Part shown: piece by piece, positions 17,207 to 25,371 of the stretch
Layout of the letters: each line of letters opens with the position of its first letter
Numbering within the stretch: position 1 is the first letter of the stretch
The notes under the pieces: generated by a model
What the model saw: the letters and a program-made list of their open reading frames with translations, nothing else
Databases searched by the model: none
Told to the model about the DNA's origin: nothing
Position numbers and translations under genes: made by a program
NCBI GenBank assembly: GCA_038238245.1
Contig: JBBRXX010000017.1
Coordinates: 26,063-90,062 of the forward strand
Origin: DASQHW01 sp038238245
Lineage (GTDB): Bacteria > Actinomycetota > Acidimicrobiia > IMCC26256 > PALSA-610
Direction: 5' to 3'
Length of the DNA stretch: 64,000 bases

Positions 17207-17911
17207 GTGGTCCCCAGACTCGAGCCGGAGCGGTTTGCCCAGGTTGTCGCCGCGCGCTCCGAGCACAGCCGCGACCCGGTCAATGCGCTGTGTCTCGCGT
17301 GCACCGATGTGTTGGGCGTGACGGGCGCGGGGTTGATGTTGATGTCGGGTGGTGGAAGGTCACTGGGCTGCGTGGGCGTGTCCGATCGTGTGACCGAGGC
17401 GGTCGAGCAGGTGGAGTACACCGTCGGCCAGGGCCCGTGCGTGGCCGCCTTTCGCAGTGCGGCGCCCGTGCTCGACGCCGACCTGTCTGACGACGAAACC
17501 GTTGGGTGGCCGGAATTCCGCCGGGGTGCGCTGGCGGCGGGGGTATGTGCCGCGTTCGGGTTCCCGTTGCTCATCGGACGGCTGTGTATCGGCGCCCTGA
17601 ACCTGTATCACGACCGGTCGGGCGCGCTCACCGACGAGCAGTTCGCGGACGCGCTCGTGGTGGCGCAGTTGGTGAGCCGCATCTTGCTGGACTGGCAGGC
17701 CGACGCCGCGCAGGGGACCGTCGCCTGGCAGCTCGAGCGGGCCCCGAACCACCGGGTCGAGGTGCACCAAGCGACCGGAAGGATCTCGGTGCAGGCCGGG
17801 ATTTCGTTGGCCGATGCACTGGTCCTGCTGCGCGCGTATGCCTTCTCGAACGATCAACCGATCGGCGAGGTTGCTGCCGAGGTGGCGGCCGGACGCCTCC
17901 GCTTCGACTGA
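17207..17911 (+). CDS. GAF-ANTAR regulatory protein 1
   Basis: A 234-residue putative RNA-binding antiterminator. The N-terminal two thirds is a GAF sensor domain (VEYTVGQGPCVAAFRSAAPV around residues 66-85, GFPLLIGRLCIGALNLY later). The C-terminal ANTAR domain has VHQATGRISVQAGISLADAL and LLRAYAFSNDQPIGEVAAEV, the three-helix pattern that binds dual hexanucleotide-loop RNA. The start is GTG at 17207, 9 bp after the STAS stop. The GAF ligand is unknown. Confidence 0.87.
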   Translation: MVPRLEPERFAQVVAARSEHSRDPVNALCLACTDVLGVTGAGLMLMSGGGRSLGCVGVSDRVTEAVEQVEYTVGQGPCVAAFRSAAPVLDADLSDDETVGWPEFRRGALAAGVCAAFGFPLLIGRLCIGALNLYHDRSGALTDEQFADALVVAQLVSRILLDWQADAAQGTVAWQLERAPNHRVEVHQATGRISVQAGISLADALVLLRAYAFSNDQPIGEVAAEVAAGRLRFD

Positions 17912-17966
17912 CCAACGAAGGCAAGCCCCTGTATTACACTCGACCGAGCTGGAGAGGGGGCCGCGC

Positions 17967-18707
17967 ATGCCCCGGCAAGAAGAAGTCCTCGCGGCGTTCA
18001 TCGAGTTCGCCGACACATTCGTGGGCGACTATGACGTCGTCGAGTTCCTGGACCGGCTCGCGACACGCTGCGTCGAGCTCGTCGACGTGTCGGAAGCCGG
18101 CATCATGCTTGCAGACGCGGACGGCACGCTGCGGTACATCGCGTCCTCGAGCGAACGTATGCGCCTGGTCGAGCTCTTCGAGCTACAACAAGATCAAGGA
18201 CCGTGCCTGGATGCGTACCACGAGGGCGTCCCGGTGATGTGCGGCACGGTGCTCGACGCGAACATGCGGTGGCCGCGCTTTGCGACACAGTTCCGGGACG
18301 CCGGCTTCGCGTCCGTTTCCGCGCTGCCCATGCGACTCCGAACCGAAGTGATCGGCGCCCTCAACCTCTTCTCGTCCACTCCCGGGGCGCTCGGCAGCGA
18401 AGACCAGATGGTCGCCCAGGCGCTTGCCGACATCGCGACGATCGCGATCCTCCACCAACGCGCGCTGGGCGACGCGCACATCGTCACTTCCCAGCTTCAA
18501 TCAGCGCTCGAGTCGCGCATCGTGATCGAGCAAGCCAAAGGCATCGTCGCCGAGCACGCGCACGTCAGTATCGACGCCGCGTTCACCTTGTTGCGCGGCT
18601 TCGCCCGTAGTCACAACCGTCTGCTGAGGGAGACCGCCCACGCGATCATCGACGGAACCCTCGCCAGCGATGCGCTCACGCTGCCGGCGGAGAGCCGCCG
18701 CACCTGA
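17967..18707 (+). CDS. GAF-ANTAR regulatory protein 2
   Basis: A 246-residue paralogue of the preceding protein. The GAF domain spans about residues 15-165, with QQDQGPCLDAYHEGVPV and SALPMRLRTEVIGALNLF. The canonical ANTAR domain is at the C-terminus: LESRIVIEQAKGIVAEHAHV then AAFTLLRGFARSHNRLLRET. ATG at 17967 follows the purine-rich GGAGAGGGGG. Tandem GAF-ANTAR genes behind a STAS gene imply linked stress or redox signalling, which is an inference. Confidence 0.87.
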   Translation: MPRQEEVLAAFIEFADTFVGDYDVVEFLDRLATRCVELVDVSEAGIMLADADGTLRYIASSSERMRLVELFELQQDQGPCLDAYHEGVPVMCGTVLDANMRWPRFATQFRDAGFASVSALPMRLRTEVIGALNLFSSTPGALGSEDQMVAQALADIATIAILHQRALGDAHIVTSQLQSALESRIVIEQAKGIVAEHAHVSIDAAFTLLRGFARSHNRLLRETAHAIIDGTLASDALTLPAESRRT

Positions 18708-18728
18708 CGGGAGCCGCGGCGAGGCCGC

Positions 18729-18905
18729 TCAGCGGCGCCGCGTCGACGGATGTCTTGCCGGGCCGGTTCCGAGCAGCGCGTCCCGGCAGGGCGGGCACAG
18801 CCACCACATACTCTGCGCGTTAACGTCGAGAGAAGCGTCGCCTGGAAAGTGGAGACGGCAACGCCCGCAACAGCGCGACAGCGGGGGTCGAGATCCGAGT
18901 GTCAT
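18729..18905 (-). CDS. Small zinc-ribbon-like protein B
   Basis: A 58-residue product with two CxxC knuckles, CCGRCRLHF near residue 12 and WWLCPPCRDALLG near residue 36, spaced as in small zinc ribbons. The ATG at 18905 overlaps the stop of the upstream small gene in an ATGA arrangement, a hallmark of translational coupling that strongly supports both reading frames. It is the last gene of a four-gene operon starting at 19638. Function is unknown. Confidence 0.6.
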   Translation of the reverse strand: MTLGSRPPLSRCCGRCRLHFPGDASLDVNAQSMWWLCPPCRDALLGTGPARHPSTRRR

Positions 18906-19069
18906 CGGACGTTCGCCTTGACGCGCGGCACGCATCGGTGACGTGCGACCGTCAGGAGCGACTGGGCACCCACCTCGAGCCCGTCCGGTTCGTCATTGCG
19001 TCGCAGTCGTGTTCCGCACAGCTCGCACTTTACGACGGCCCGCTTCGGCGCGGTACTTGCGCTCGTCAC
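18902..19069 (-). CDS. Small CxxC protein A
   Basis: A 55-residue product with KCELCGTRLRRNDEPDG followed by an HRC pair near the C-terminus, a possible zinc site. GTG at 19069 is selected because GGAAGG lies 8 bases upstream. Its stop overlaps the start of the next gene (ATGA). No family is recognised. Confidence 0.6.
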   Translation of the reverse strand: MTSASTAPKRAVVKCELCGTRLRRNDEPDGLEVGAQSLLTVARHRCVPRVKANVR

Positions 19070-19097
19070 AATGAGTTCCTTCCCGGCGGTTCGTGCA

Positions 19098-19286
19098 CTA
19101 CCTCGACCCGAGGAGACCCAGTCGATCACTGTGTGAATCGACGATCTGCGCGAGTCGCGCTTCGATTGCGAGCAACGCGTGCACCTGTGCCGCGCGAAAC
19201 CATTGCTCCGCGGACATCACAGGGTTGCGCCGGGCCTCCACGAGTGCGGCCTCAGCCGCTTCTCGGTGTGTTCCCGCCATGTCCAT
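19098..19286 (-). CDS. Small helical protein of unknown function
   Basis: A 62-residue, Ala/Glu/Arg-rich product predicted to be helical (REAAEAALVEARRNP, then AEQWFRAAQVHALLAIEARL). ATG at 19286 follows AGGAG with good spacing and begins 4 bp after the stop of the winged-helix gene, so it is read as the second gene of the operon. No similarity is recognised; confidence rests on position, ribosome site and composition. Confidence 0.5.
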   Translation of the reverse strand: MDMAGTHREAAEAALVEARRNPVMSAEQWFRAAQVHALLAIEARLAQIVDSHSDRLGLLGSR

Positions 19287-19290
19287 CACT

Positions 19291-19638
19291 TCATCTCCTC
19301 TTCTTGGTGCTGCGCACCACACGCGTCGTCTTCTTCGCGGACGCAGTTTTCCTGCGGCGCGCCTTGGCGCCCACGAGGAGATCGAGGACTTCGCCGACCG
19401 TGCGCTCCCGGATCGTCGTCTCCGGGAGAGGGAGGTGCTCTTGCACGATGTATCGGTTGCGGCGTCCATCGCGCTCTTTCAGCACATAGCCGGCCCCGGT
19501 GAGGTCGTTCACGATCGCGTATGCGCTGCGCTCGGTGATGTTGAGCTCCGCGGCGATGTCACGCAGCCTCACCCCGGGATCGTGCGCGATGCACAACAGC
19601 ACCCTCCCGTGATTCGTCAGGAAGCTCCATTCGGGCAT
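19291..19638 (-). CDS. Winged helix-turn-helix protein with lysine/arginine-rich tail
   Basis: A 115-residue DNA-binding protein. Residues 1-75 form a MarR/ArsR-like winged helix: FLTNHGRVLLCIAHDPGVRL, the recognition helix region DIAAELNITERSAYAIVNDL and the wing YVLKERDGRRNRYIV. The C-terminal 25 residues are very basic (ARRRKTASAKKTTRV), unusual for this family and possibly nucleic-acid binding. ATG at 19638 sits just downstream of a TATAGT box, suggesting leaderless translation. It heads an operon of three very small genes. Confidence 0.8.
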   Translation of the reverse strand: MPEWSFLTNHGRVLLCIAHDPGVRLRDIAAELNITERSAYAIVNDLTGAGYVLKERDGRRNRYIVQEHLPLPETTIRERTVGEVLDLLVGAKARRRKTASAKKTTRVVRSTKKRR

Positions 19639-19645
19639 CGCGTCA

Positions 19646-19651
19646 ACTATA
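19646..19651 (-). promoter_or_regulatory. Probable -10 box of the winged-helix operon (leaderless)
   Basis: On the minus strand TATAGT ends 7 bases before the ATG at 19638, placing the transcription start at or next to the start codon. No clear -35 hexamer is seen. The 66-bp gap is shared with the divergent gene at 19705. Confidence 0.4.
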
Positions 19652-19704
19652 GCAATTCGTTTCGAGTAGTTCGATGCTAGTGTTGGGCCGGAAACGAGGC
19701 GCAG

Positions 19705-19926
19705 ATGACGACATTCGACGCCGGCCGGCACGAGGCCCGTCAGGAGATGCAGCGGGTGATCGAGCTGACTGGAGGTCGCGCAGACCTCGAGGCCATGCGC
19801 GACATGTTCACTGATCGTTTACATCGGCGTTCGGACGATTTCGACGCGACCCACGGGCTCCGCCTCGTGACTGCGAGGCTGCAGGGTACCTCGTACGGCA
19901 CCCCGGCGGTGTCAGCGACGTCGTAG
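19705..19926 (+). CDS. Small hypothetical protein
   Basis: A 73-residue product, mostly helical (RHEARQEMQRVIEL, then LEAMRDMFTDRLHRRSDDF). ATG at 19705 follows ACGAGGCG. It diverges from the winged-helix operon and ends 9 bp before the convergent hydrolase gene. No family is recognised. Confidence 0.5.
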   Translation: MTTFDAGRHEARQEMQRVIELTGGRADLEAMRDMFTDRLHRRSDDFDATHGLRLVTARLQGTSYGTPAVSATS

Positions 19927-19935
19927 CGCTCCCGA

Positions 19936-20817
19936 TCAGTCCTCCAGGAGCTCGGTGACCGCACGCGCGAACTCATCGGGAGACTCGATCATCGGGTAGT
20001 GACCGGTGTCCTCGAGCGCGATGAACGGTGTTCCCGGACGCGCCGTCAGCAGGCGGTCGACCATCGGAGCGACCGCGACCGGATCCTGCATCCCCCACAC
20101 GACACCGATCGGTGAAGGATGCCGTTCGATCGCGCCGGTGTAGCGCGTCTCGCGCAGCTTGCGATCCTCGATATACCGGATCAAGCGTGCGAGCAGGCGG
20201 TGCCCGTCGGCGTGGGCCATCGCCACCCACTGAAGTGCGAGCTCGTCGGCGGTCGCCGGATGCGCGGACGAGAACGTTTGCGCCACGCCCGCGGTGAACC
20301 CGGACTCGGTGATGACGTCGATCGACGCGTCGTCGAGTTGCAGGAGCAGTTGCTGGCCGGTCGTGAGGTGCGCGAGCTCGAGATAGATGGATCCGTTCGT
20401 CAGCACCCTGCGGCTGATGCCGAACGGCAGCGAGCCGTCGAGGTCGCGCGCGAGCAGTTCACCGCCGACAGTGTCACCCATGTCGTGCGTGCACAACGCG
20501 ACCCGGTCGAGCCCACACGACTTCGCGATCTCGACCGCGGTGTCGGCGTGCAACTCGATCGAGTAACGCCGGTCGGGCTTTGCGGAGAGCCCGAAGCCGG
20601 CGAAGTCGAAGAGCACGACACGGCGGTGCGTCGCGAGGTCGTCGACCACGTGTCGCCAGTCGGCGGAGCATGTCGGGAAGCCGTGCAGCACGAGCAACGG
20701 ATCACCACCGTGATCCTCCTGGGGCGGGACATCGACGACGAACACCTCACCGGCCGCCGTCGCGGTCATTCGTCCCCGCGCTCGCCACCGCTCGAGCTCG
20801 TCCACGTTCGCATTCAC
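19936..20817 (-). CDS. Alpha/beta hydrolase (haloalkane dehalogenase/epoxide hydrolase-like)
   Basis: A 293-residue alpha/beta hydrolase. LVLHGFPTCSADWRHV supplies the oxyanion HG motif, and CTHDMGDTVGGELL carries an aspartate in the nucleophile elbow (H-D-M-G-D) as in haloalkane dehalogenases and epoxide hydrolases, not the serine of esterases. FIALEDTGHYPMIESP provides the catalytic His. GTG at 20817 gives the family's usual RWRARGR lead; ATG at 20769 is possible. It may be co-transcribed with the methyltransferase 64 bp upstream. Confidence 0.85.
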   Translation of the reverse strand: MNANVDELERWRARGRMTATAAGEVFVVDVPPQEDHGGDPLLVLHGFPTCSADWRHVVDDLATHRRVVLFDFAGFGLSAKPDRRYSIELHADTAVEIAKSCGLDRVALCTHDMGDTVGGELLARDLDGSLPFGISRRVLTNGSIYLELAHLTTGQQLLLQLDDASIDVITESGFTAGVAQTFSSAHPATADELALQWVAMAHADGHRLLARLIRYIEDRKLRETRYTGAIERHPSPIGVVWGMQDPVAVAPMVDRLLTARPGTPFIALEDTGHYPMIESPDEFARAVTELLED

Positions 20818-20881
20818 GACTCCGGCGTCCCCCGCTCGTTCAGATCTCGGCAAGGACCCTACGCGCGCGATCACCACTCGG

Positions 20882-21727
20882 CTATCGGTGTCCGGTCGCG
20901 AGCAGGCTGACACCCGGAAACTCGAATCCGGTCGGCGTTTCGTAGGAACGGACCGCGTCGAGCAAACGCCCGCGCAGTGCGTCTCTGTCGTCGTCGGGCA
21001 ACGACGCGAGCATTCTCGCCAGCGGTCCGGCAAGCGACGACGTGCGCGTCCACCACTCGTCGAAGGAGCCCGTGGACATCGGCGCCGCGACCTCGCTCAC
21101 GACCACGTCTGCCAGTCCGGCGTCCGAGAGCAGGGCACCAACCTCGCAGGCATCGTCGAGTGAGAACGGACCGGGGATGCCCGGCGGAGGCACCGGTACG
21201 CCGAGCTGCGCGCTGACCGAGTCGAGCACGATGCCGAGCCAGGGATTGCGCGACTGCGGGCCCCACACCGCGATCGCCACTCGTCCGCCCGGCCGCAGGA
21301 CCCGCACGATCTCACGAGCGGCGCGGGCCGGTTCGACCGCGAACATGAGGCCTTCCCGGCAGAGCACGACGTCGTAGGAATCGTCGGGCTGTTCGATGTG
21401 CTCGAGGTCGAGCACACAGGTGCGCACATTTCGCACCCCGAGCGTGCCGGCACGCACCGCCGCGATCGCCGTCATCTCGGGCACCACGTCGGAGAGGACC
21501 ACCTCGCCCCCCGGCGCGACCAGCGCGGCAGCCGCCAGCCCGAGCCCGCCGGCCCCGCACGCCAACTCGAGGACGCGTTCGCCGGGCCGTGGCGCCGACC
21601 GCGCCAGCATGTGCTCGGTGATCGCCGCACCGCGCGCGTCGACATACTCCGCATGCTCGCCCCACGACTCGGCCACCCCGGCCCACATGCCGTGCAGCTG
21701 CGCACGAAACTGATCCACCTGTGCCAT
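20882..21727 (-). CDS. Class I SAM-dependent methyltransferase (UbiE-like)
   Basis: A 281-residue Rossmann-fold methyltransferase. Motif I is VLELACGAGGLGLAAA near residue 53, followed by the acidic SDVVP loop and the post-motif AREIVRVLRPGGRVAIAVWG. ATG at 21727 is preceded by GAGGAGG at ideal spacing. A 25-bp inverted repeat and a divergent TetR gene lie upstream, so this gene and probably the hydrolase downstream are its likely targets. The methyl acceptor is unknown. Confidence 0.86.
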   Translation of the reverse strand: MAQVDQFRAQLHGMWAGVAESWGEHAEYVDARGAAITEHMLARSAPRPGERVLELACGAGGLGLAAAALVAPGGEVVLSDVVPEMTAIAAVRAGTLGVRNVRTCVLDLEHIEQPDDSYDVVLCREGLMFAVEPARAAREIVRVLRPGGRVAIAVWGPQSRNPWLGIVLDSVSAQLGVPVPPPGIPGPFSLDDACEVGALLSDAGLADVVVSEVAAPMSTGSFDEWWTRTSSLAGPLARMLASLPDDDRDALRGRLLDAVRSYETPTGFEFPGVSLLATGHR

Positions 21728-21763
21728 GACGACCTCCTCGCTCGCTCCCCGACCGGTCCTCAG

Positions 21764-21788
21764 TTCATTGCTCACTAAGAGCAATGAA
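21764..21788. promoter_or_regulatory. TetR-type operator between divergent genes
   Basis: Perfect 10-bp inverted repeat TTCATTGCTC / GAGCAATGAA with a 5-bp spacer, located in the 81-bp gap between the methyltransferase and the TetR gene. A candidate -10 box TAAGAT (21797-21802) for the TetR gene lies just downstream and ends 6 bases before its ATG. Confidence 0.72.
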
Positions 21789-21808
21789 TTCTGTCCTAAG
21801 ATAACGAA

Positions 21809-22474
21809 ATGGCTGAGCATGTCAAGGGCACGCGCAGCTACCACTCCCCTCGCCGGCGCGAGCAGGCAGCGGCGACGAGGCGGGCGATCCTCGACGCTGC
21901 GCAATCGCTGTTCCAGCGCGACGGCTACGCGGCGACGACGATGGAAGCGATCGCGGCGGAGGCCGGCGTCGCGCTCAAGACCGTGTACGTCGCGTTCGCG
22001 ACGAAGAGCGGCCTGCTGCGGGCGCTCTGGGATCTGCTCCTGAAGGGCGACGAGGACACCGCGGCCGTCGCCGAACGGCCTTGGTATCTCGAAGTCATGC
22101 AGGAACCGGACTCCGAGCGAAAGCTGCGACTCAATGCCCGCAACTCACGGGTCGTCAAGATGCGTATCGCAGGGGTCCTGGCCGTGATCCGCGATGCGGC
22201 GCCCATCGATCGCGACATCGGGACGCTCTGGCGCCTGATCCAATCCGACTTCTACGACAATCAGCGTGTGATCGTCGAGTCCCTACACGCCAAGAAGGGA
22301 CTGCGTCCCGGCCTCGACGTCACCCACGGCACCGACATCCTGTGGACGCTCAATCATCCTGACCTCTGGCTGTTGCTCGTCGGCCAGCGCGGTTGGACAC
22401 CCGAGGAATTCGAACAATGGTTCGCCGACACGGCCTGCGCGCAACTGCTGCGCGCCGAGGCGAGACGCGCGTAG
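21809..22474 (+). CDS. TetR-family transcriptional regulator
   Basis: A 221-residue repressor-type regulator. The N-terminal helix-turn-helix reads RAILDAAQSLFQRDGYAATT then IAAEAGVALKTVYVAFATKS. The C-terminal ligand domain is divergent. ATG at 21809 is just downstream of the inverted repeat, so autoregulation is likely, together with control of the divergent methyltransferase-hydrolase pair. It ends 13 bp from the convergent DUF5996 gene. Confidence 0.88.
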   Translation: MAEHVKGTRSYHSPRRREQAAATRRAILDAAQSLFQRDGYAATTMEAIAAEAGVALKTVYVAFATKSGLLRALWDLLLKGDEDTAAVAERPWYLEVMQEPDSERKLRLNARNSRVVKMRIAGVLAVIRDAAPIDRDIGTLWRLIQSDFYDNQRVIVESLHAKKGLRPGLDVTHGTDILWTLNHPDLWLLLVGQRGWTPEEFEQWFADTACAQLLRAEARRA

Positions 22475-22487
22475 CCGGTCGGCGGGT

Positions 22488-23432
22488 TCAGGCGCGGCGT
22501 TCGAGCATCGCCCTGTCCCACTTCGCGCACTCGGCGGCCGCCTCGTACGACGTTTGCAGGAACTGCAGCAGCGTCCCGTCCGGGTCGGGCGCGCTCCGCA
22601 CGACCTCGTACGGGAGCACGAACTCACCGAGTACTTCGTTGTACGACGCAGCGGCAGGGCCGACAGACCACTCGCGGAACCCGTCAGGCTCGGGATATGC
22701 GTACGAGTACAAGACGCCTTCGCCGGTGGGGCCCGGCCAGTAGCCGGCGCTGCTCACTTCGTGTGAATACGCCTCCTCCATGACCTGCGGGCCGCAGTTC
22801 GGCACCGCCCGCGGGTAGCGCGGTGCCCGGCGGCCGGAGAAGCGGGTTGCGGCGAGGTCGAACCCACCCCAGAAGAAATGCACGGGACTGGCCTTGCCGA
22901 TGAAGCGACCACGGAACTCCTGAAACACACGGTCGAGCTGCACGAGGAGTTGCCAGAAGCGGTACGCGTGCGCGGGGTCGTAGGCAACATGCTGGTGATC
23001 TTCCGCGAACGGGATCGCACCGTCGATCTCGACCGGGACCGGCCAAATGCGGGTCGTGAGGCCGAGCTCGTCCAGCTTGCGCATCACCTCTTCGTAGAAC
23101 GCGGCGACCGACCTCGGCTCCAGCGCGATACGCCGTTCAGTCCCGTCTGTGGCGGAGATGCGAAGGACGTGGGACGTCACGTCGAGCTCGACCTCGAAGC
23201 CGCGCCCGTCGCGATGCGGCATCAGTGATGTCGACAGGCCGCGAGCCGTCACGTAGAGGGTGGCGTTCCACCAATGGTTGACCAGCGGGGTGCTCGCCAG
23301 CCGTACCTTGCCCACGACCTGGGTCCACAGGTGCAACGTGTCGCGCGTCGGCTGCCACTCGGCGACCGGGAGCGACGGCCACGCGGTCGGCCTGCCGCTC
23401 CGCGCCACCTGCTCGGCCGGGGACCCTTGCAT
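22488..23432 (-). CDS. DUF5996 family protein
   Basis: A 314-residue protein matching the DUF5996 pattern: WPSLPVAEWQPTRDTLHLWT at the start, VGKVRLASTPLVNHWWNATL, then the FWGGFDLAATRFSGRRAP segment in the middle. The family is widespread in bacteria and has no established role. ATG at 23432 follows the strong site AGGAGG. It converges with the TetR gene and diverges from the MarR gene at 23569. Confidence 0.82.
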   Translation of the reverse strand: MQGSPAEQVARSGRPTAWPSLPVAEWQPTRDTLHLWTQVVGKVRLASTPLVNHWWNATLYVTARGLSTSLMPHRDGRGFEVELDVTSHVLRISATDGTERRIALEPRSVAAFYEEVMRKLDELGLTTRIWPVPVEIDGAIPFAEDHQHVAYDPAHAYRFWQLLVQLDRVFQEFRGRFIGKASPVHFFWGGFDLAATRFSGRRAPRYPRAVPNCGPQVMEEAYSHEVSSAGYWPGPTGEGVLYSYAYPEPDGFREWSVGPAAASYNEVLGEFVLPYEVVRSAPDPDGTLLQFLQTSYEAAAECAKWDRAMLERRA

Positions 23433-23568
23433 GCCGCTCCTCCTACCCTTTTCGGCGAGCGCGCGATCCGCTTCCCGTGCGTGCCGCGAACCACCCAATC
23501 GGGGGTCGATCGGACCCCGAGCCCGGTGGATGCTTAGCTGAGGTAATTAGTTAGGGTAAGCTTGTGCT

Positions 23569-24030
23569 GTGACCGCCACCTCGAACCCCCGCAGTGCTGC
23601 GAAGACACCCGACACGGCAGCCATCGCGGCCCGGTTGCGGTTGAGTGCAACCCGACTCGCCCGCCAGCTCCGTCAGGAGTCCGACGCGGGCCTGTCGCCG
23701 AGCCAGCTGTCGGCACTCGCCACCATCGAGCGGCACGGTTCGTTGACGCTCGGCGCGCTCGCGGAACAGGAGCGGGTCGCGCCCCCGAGCGTCACGAAGG
23801 TCGTGGCCAAGCTCGAAGCCGCCGGCTTGGTCGCGCGGCGTCTCGACGAGACCGATCGGCGGGTCGCGTGGGTGTCGACGACGCCGACCGGCAATGCGCG
23901 CCTCGCGAAGATCCGCCAGCGCAAGACCATGTGGTTGTCGGCGCAGATCGCGGAGCTCGACGACACCCAGCGGCGCCGGCTCGCCGACGCACTCGACGTC
24001 CTTGACGCGCTCACCGCGGATCCGACGTGA
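23569..24030 (+). CDS. MarR-family transcriptional regulator
   Basis: A 153-residue winged-helix regulator with LSPSQLSALATIERHGSLTL, the recognition helix VAPPSVTKVVAKLEAAGLV and the DETDRRVAWV wing. The start is GTG at 23569. The stop overlaps the GTG start of the MFS gene (GTGA), so the pair is translationally coupled. MarR-MFS pairs commonly control export of toxic phenolics or drugs. Confidence 0.88.
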   Translation: MTATSNPRSAAKTPDTAAIAARLRLSATRLARQLRQESDAGLSPSQLSALATIERHGSLTLGALAEQERVAPPSVTKVVAKLEAAGLVARRLDETDRRVAWVSTTPTGNARLAKIRQRKTMWLSAQIAELDDTQRRRLADALDVLDALTADPT

Positions 24031-25310
24031 AATCGTTTCGCACCGCGACGCGCGAGACCTTCCAGTCGCTCCACGTCCGCAACTTCCGCCTGTTCTTCAG
24101 CGGGCAGCTGATCTCCCAGATCGGCAACTGGCTCACGCTCGTCGCGCAGACGCTGCTGGTGCTGAAGCTCACCGACAGCGGCATCGCGCTCGGCGCGCTC
24201 GCGGCCGCGCAGTTCGGTCCCGTGCTCATCCTGGGCCCGTGGGCCGGAGTCGTCGCCGACCGCTCCGACAAGCGCCGGCTCTTGCTCATCGTCCAGACGA
24301 TCGCGATGGCGCAATCGTTCGTCCTCGCCGGACTTGCCTTCAGCGGTCATCCACCCGTGCTCGCGATCTACGCGGTCGCAATGATCGGTGGCATCACCAT
24401 CGCGTTCGACAACCCGGCCCGGCGTGCGTTCGTGGTCGAGATGGTGCCCGAGGGTGACATGCACAACGCGGTGAGCCTGAACAGCGCGTTGATGACGTCA
24501 TCCCGCGTCATCGGTCCGGCGCTTGCGGGCCTCCTCGTCGCGACGGTCGGCTTCGGATGGTGCTTCCTCGGCGACGGATTGTCATACCTTGCCGTCCTTG
24601 CCGGCCTGTGGATGATGCGCACGGAGGAGTTGCGGCCCGCGCCGGTCACGATCAAGGCGAAGCGCCAGATTCGCGAAGGCCTGCGTTACGCCCGCAGCGT
24701 GCCCGAGCTGTGGGTGCCGTTGACGATGATGGGCGTCGTCGGCACGCTCTCGTACAACTTCCAAACGGTCTTCCCGATCTTCACGACACGCGATCTGCAC
24801 GGCAACGGCACGACGTTCACGCTGCTGTTCTCGGTCGTGAGCGTCGGCGCGTTGATCGGTGCGTTGCACACCGCCCGGCGGAAATCGATTGACGTACGCG
24901 CGGTCGCGTTGGCGTCACTGGGCTACGGCGTCGCGATGGTGTTCATGGCGTTCGCGCCGAACCAGTTGTTCGCCTTCGTATTCGGCGTGTTGTTGGGGAT
25001 CACGAGCATCGCGTTCCTCACCGCTTCGACGTCGATCGTGCAGATCGAAGCCGCGCCCGAGATGCGCGGCCGCGTGCTCGCGTTGCAGGCAATGCTGTTC
25101 TTGGGCAGTACCCCGATCGGTGGACCGATCGTCGGGTGGATCTCGGAGCAGTTCGGCGCGCGGTATGCCATCGGCGTCGGTGCTGCCGCCGCGCTCGCCG
25201 CGGGCACGTGGGGCCTGGTACGGGCGCGGCGAACGACACCGAAGCCGGTCGTCGATCTGCCACTGTCCCCGGATGCCGTCGCCACGTTGAACGCCGAGCT
25301 CGCGCGCTAG
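24027..25310 (+). CDS. MFS transporter, drug/multidrug exporter type
   Basis: A 427-residue membrane transporter of the major facilitator superfamily with about 12 hydrophobic segments. The motif A-like loop AGVVADRSDKRRLL follows segment 2 and FDNPARRAFVVEMVPEG is typical of the enterobactin exporter/MFS_3 branch. It starts at GTG 24027, overlapping the MarR stop by 4 bp. Efflux of a MarR ligand is the natural hypothesis; the substrate is unknown. Confidence 0.87.
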   Translation: MKSFRTATRETFQSLHVRNFRLFFSGQLISQIGNWLTLVAQTLLVLKLTDSGIALGALAAAQFGPVLILGPWAGVVADRSDKRRLLLIVQTIAMAQSFVLAGLAFSGHPPVLAIYAVAMIGGITIAFDNPARRAFVVEMVPEGDMHNAVSLNSALMTSSRVIGPALAGLLVATVGFGWCFLGDGLSYLAVLAGLWMMRTEELRPAPVTIKAKRQIREGLRYARSVPELWVPLTMMGVVGTLSYNFQTVFPIFTTRDLHGNGTTFTLLFSVVSVGALIGALHTARRKSIDVRAVALASLGYGVAMVFMAFAPNQLFAFVFGVLLGITSIAFLTASTSIVQIEAAPEMRGRVLALQAMLFLGSTPIGGPIVGWISEQFGARYAIGVGAAAALAAGTWGLVRARRTTPKPVVDLPLSPDAVATLNAELAR

Positions 25311-25371
25311 CGCTTCGAACCGGTCGGCGCCGAGCTGGTACGACGCGACGACGCCGTCGTACGGTACAGCG

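Noticed and set aside
23538..23566. A/T-rich TTAG-containing stretch in front of the MarR gene as an iron box or operator
   Set aside because: Too many mismatches to the IdeR consensus and no convincing dyad was found.
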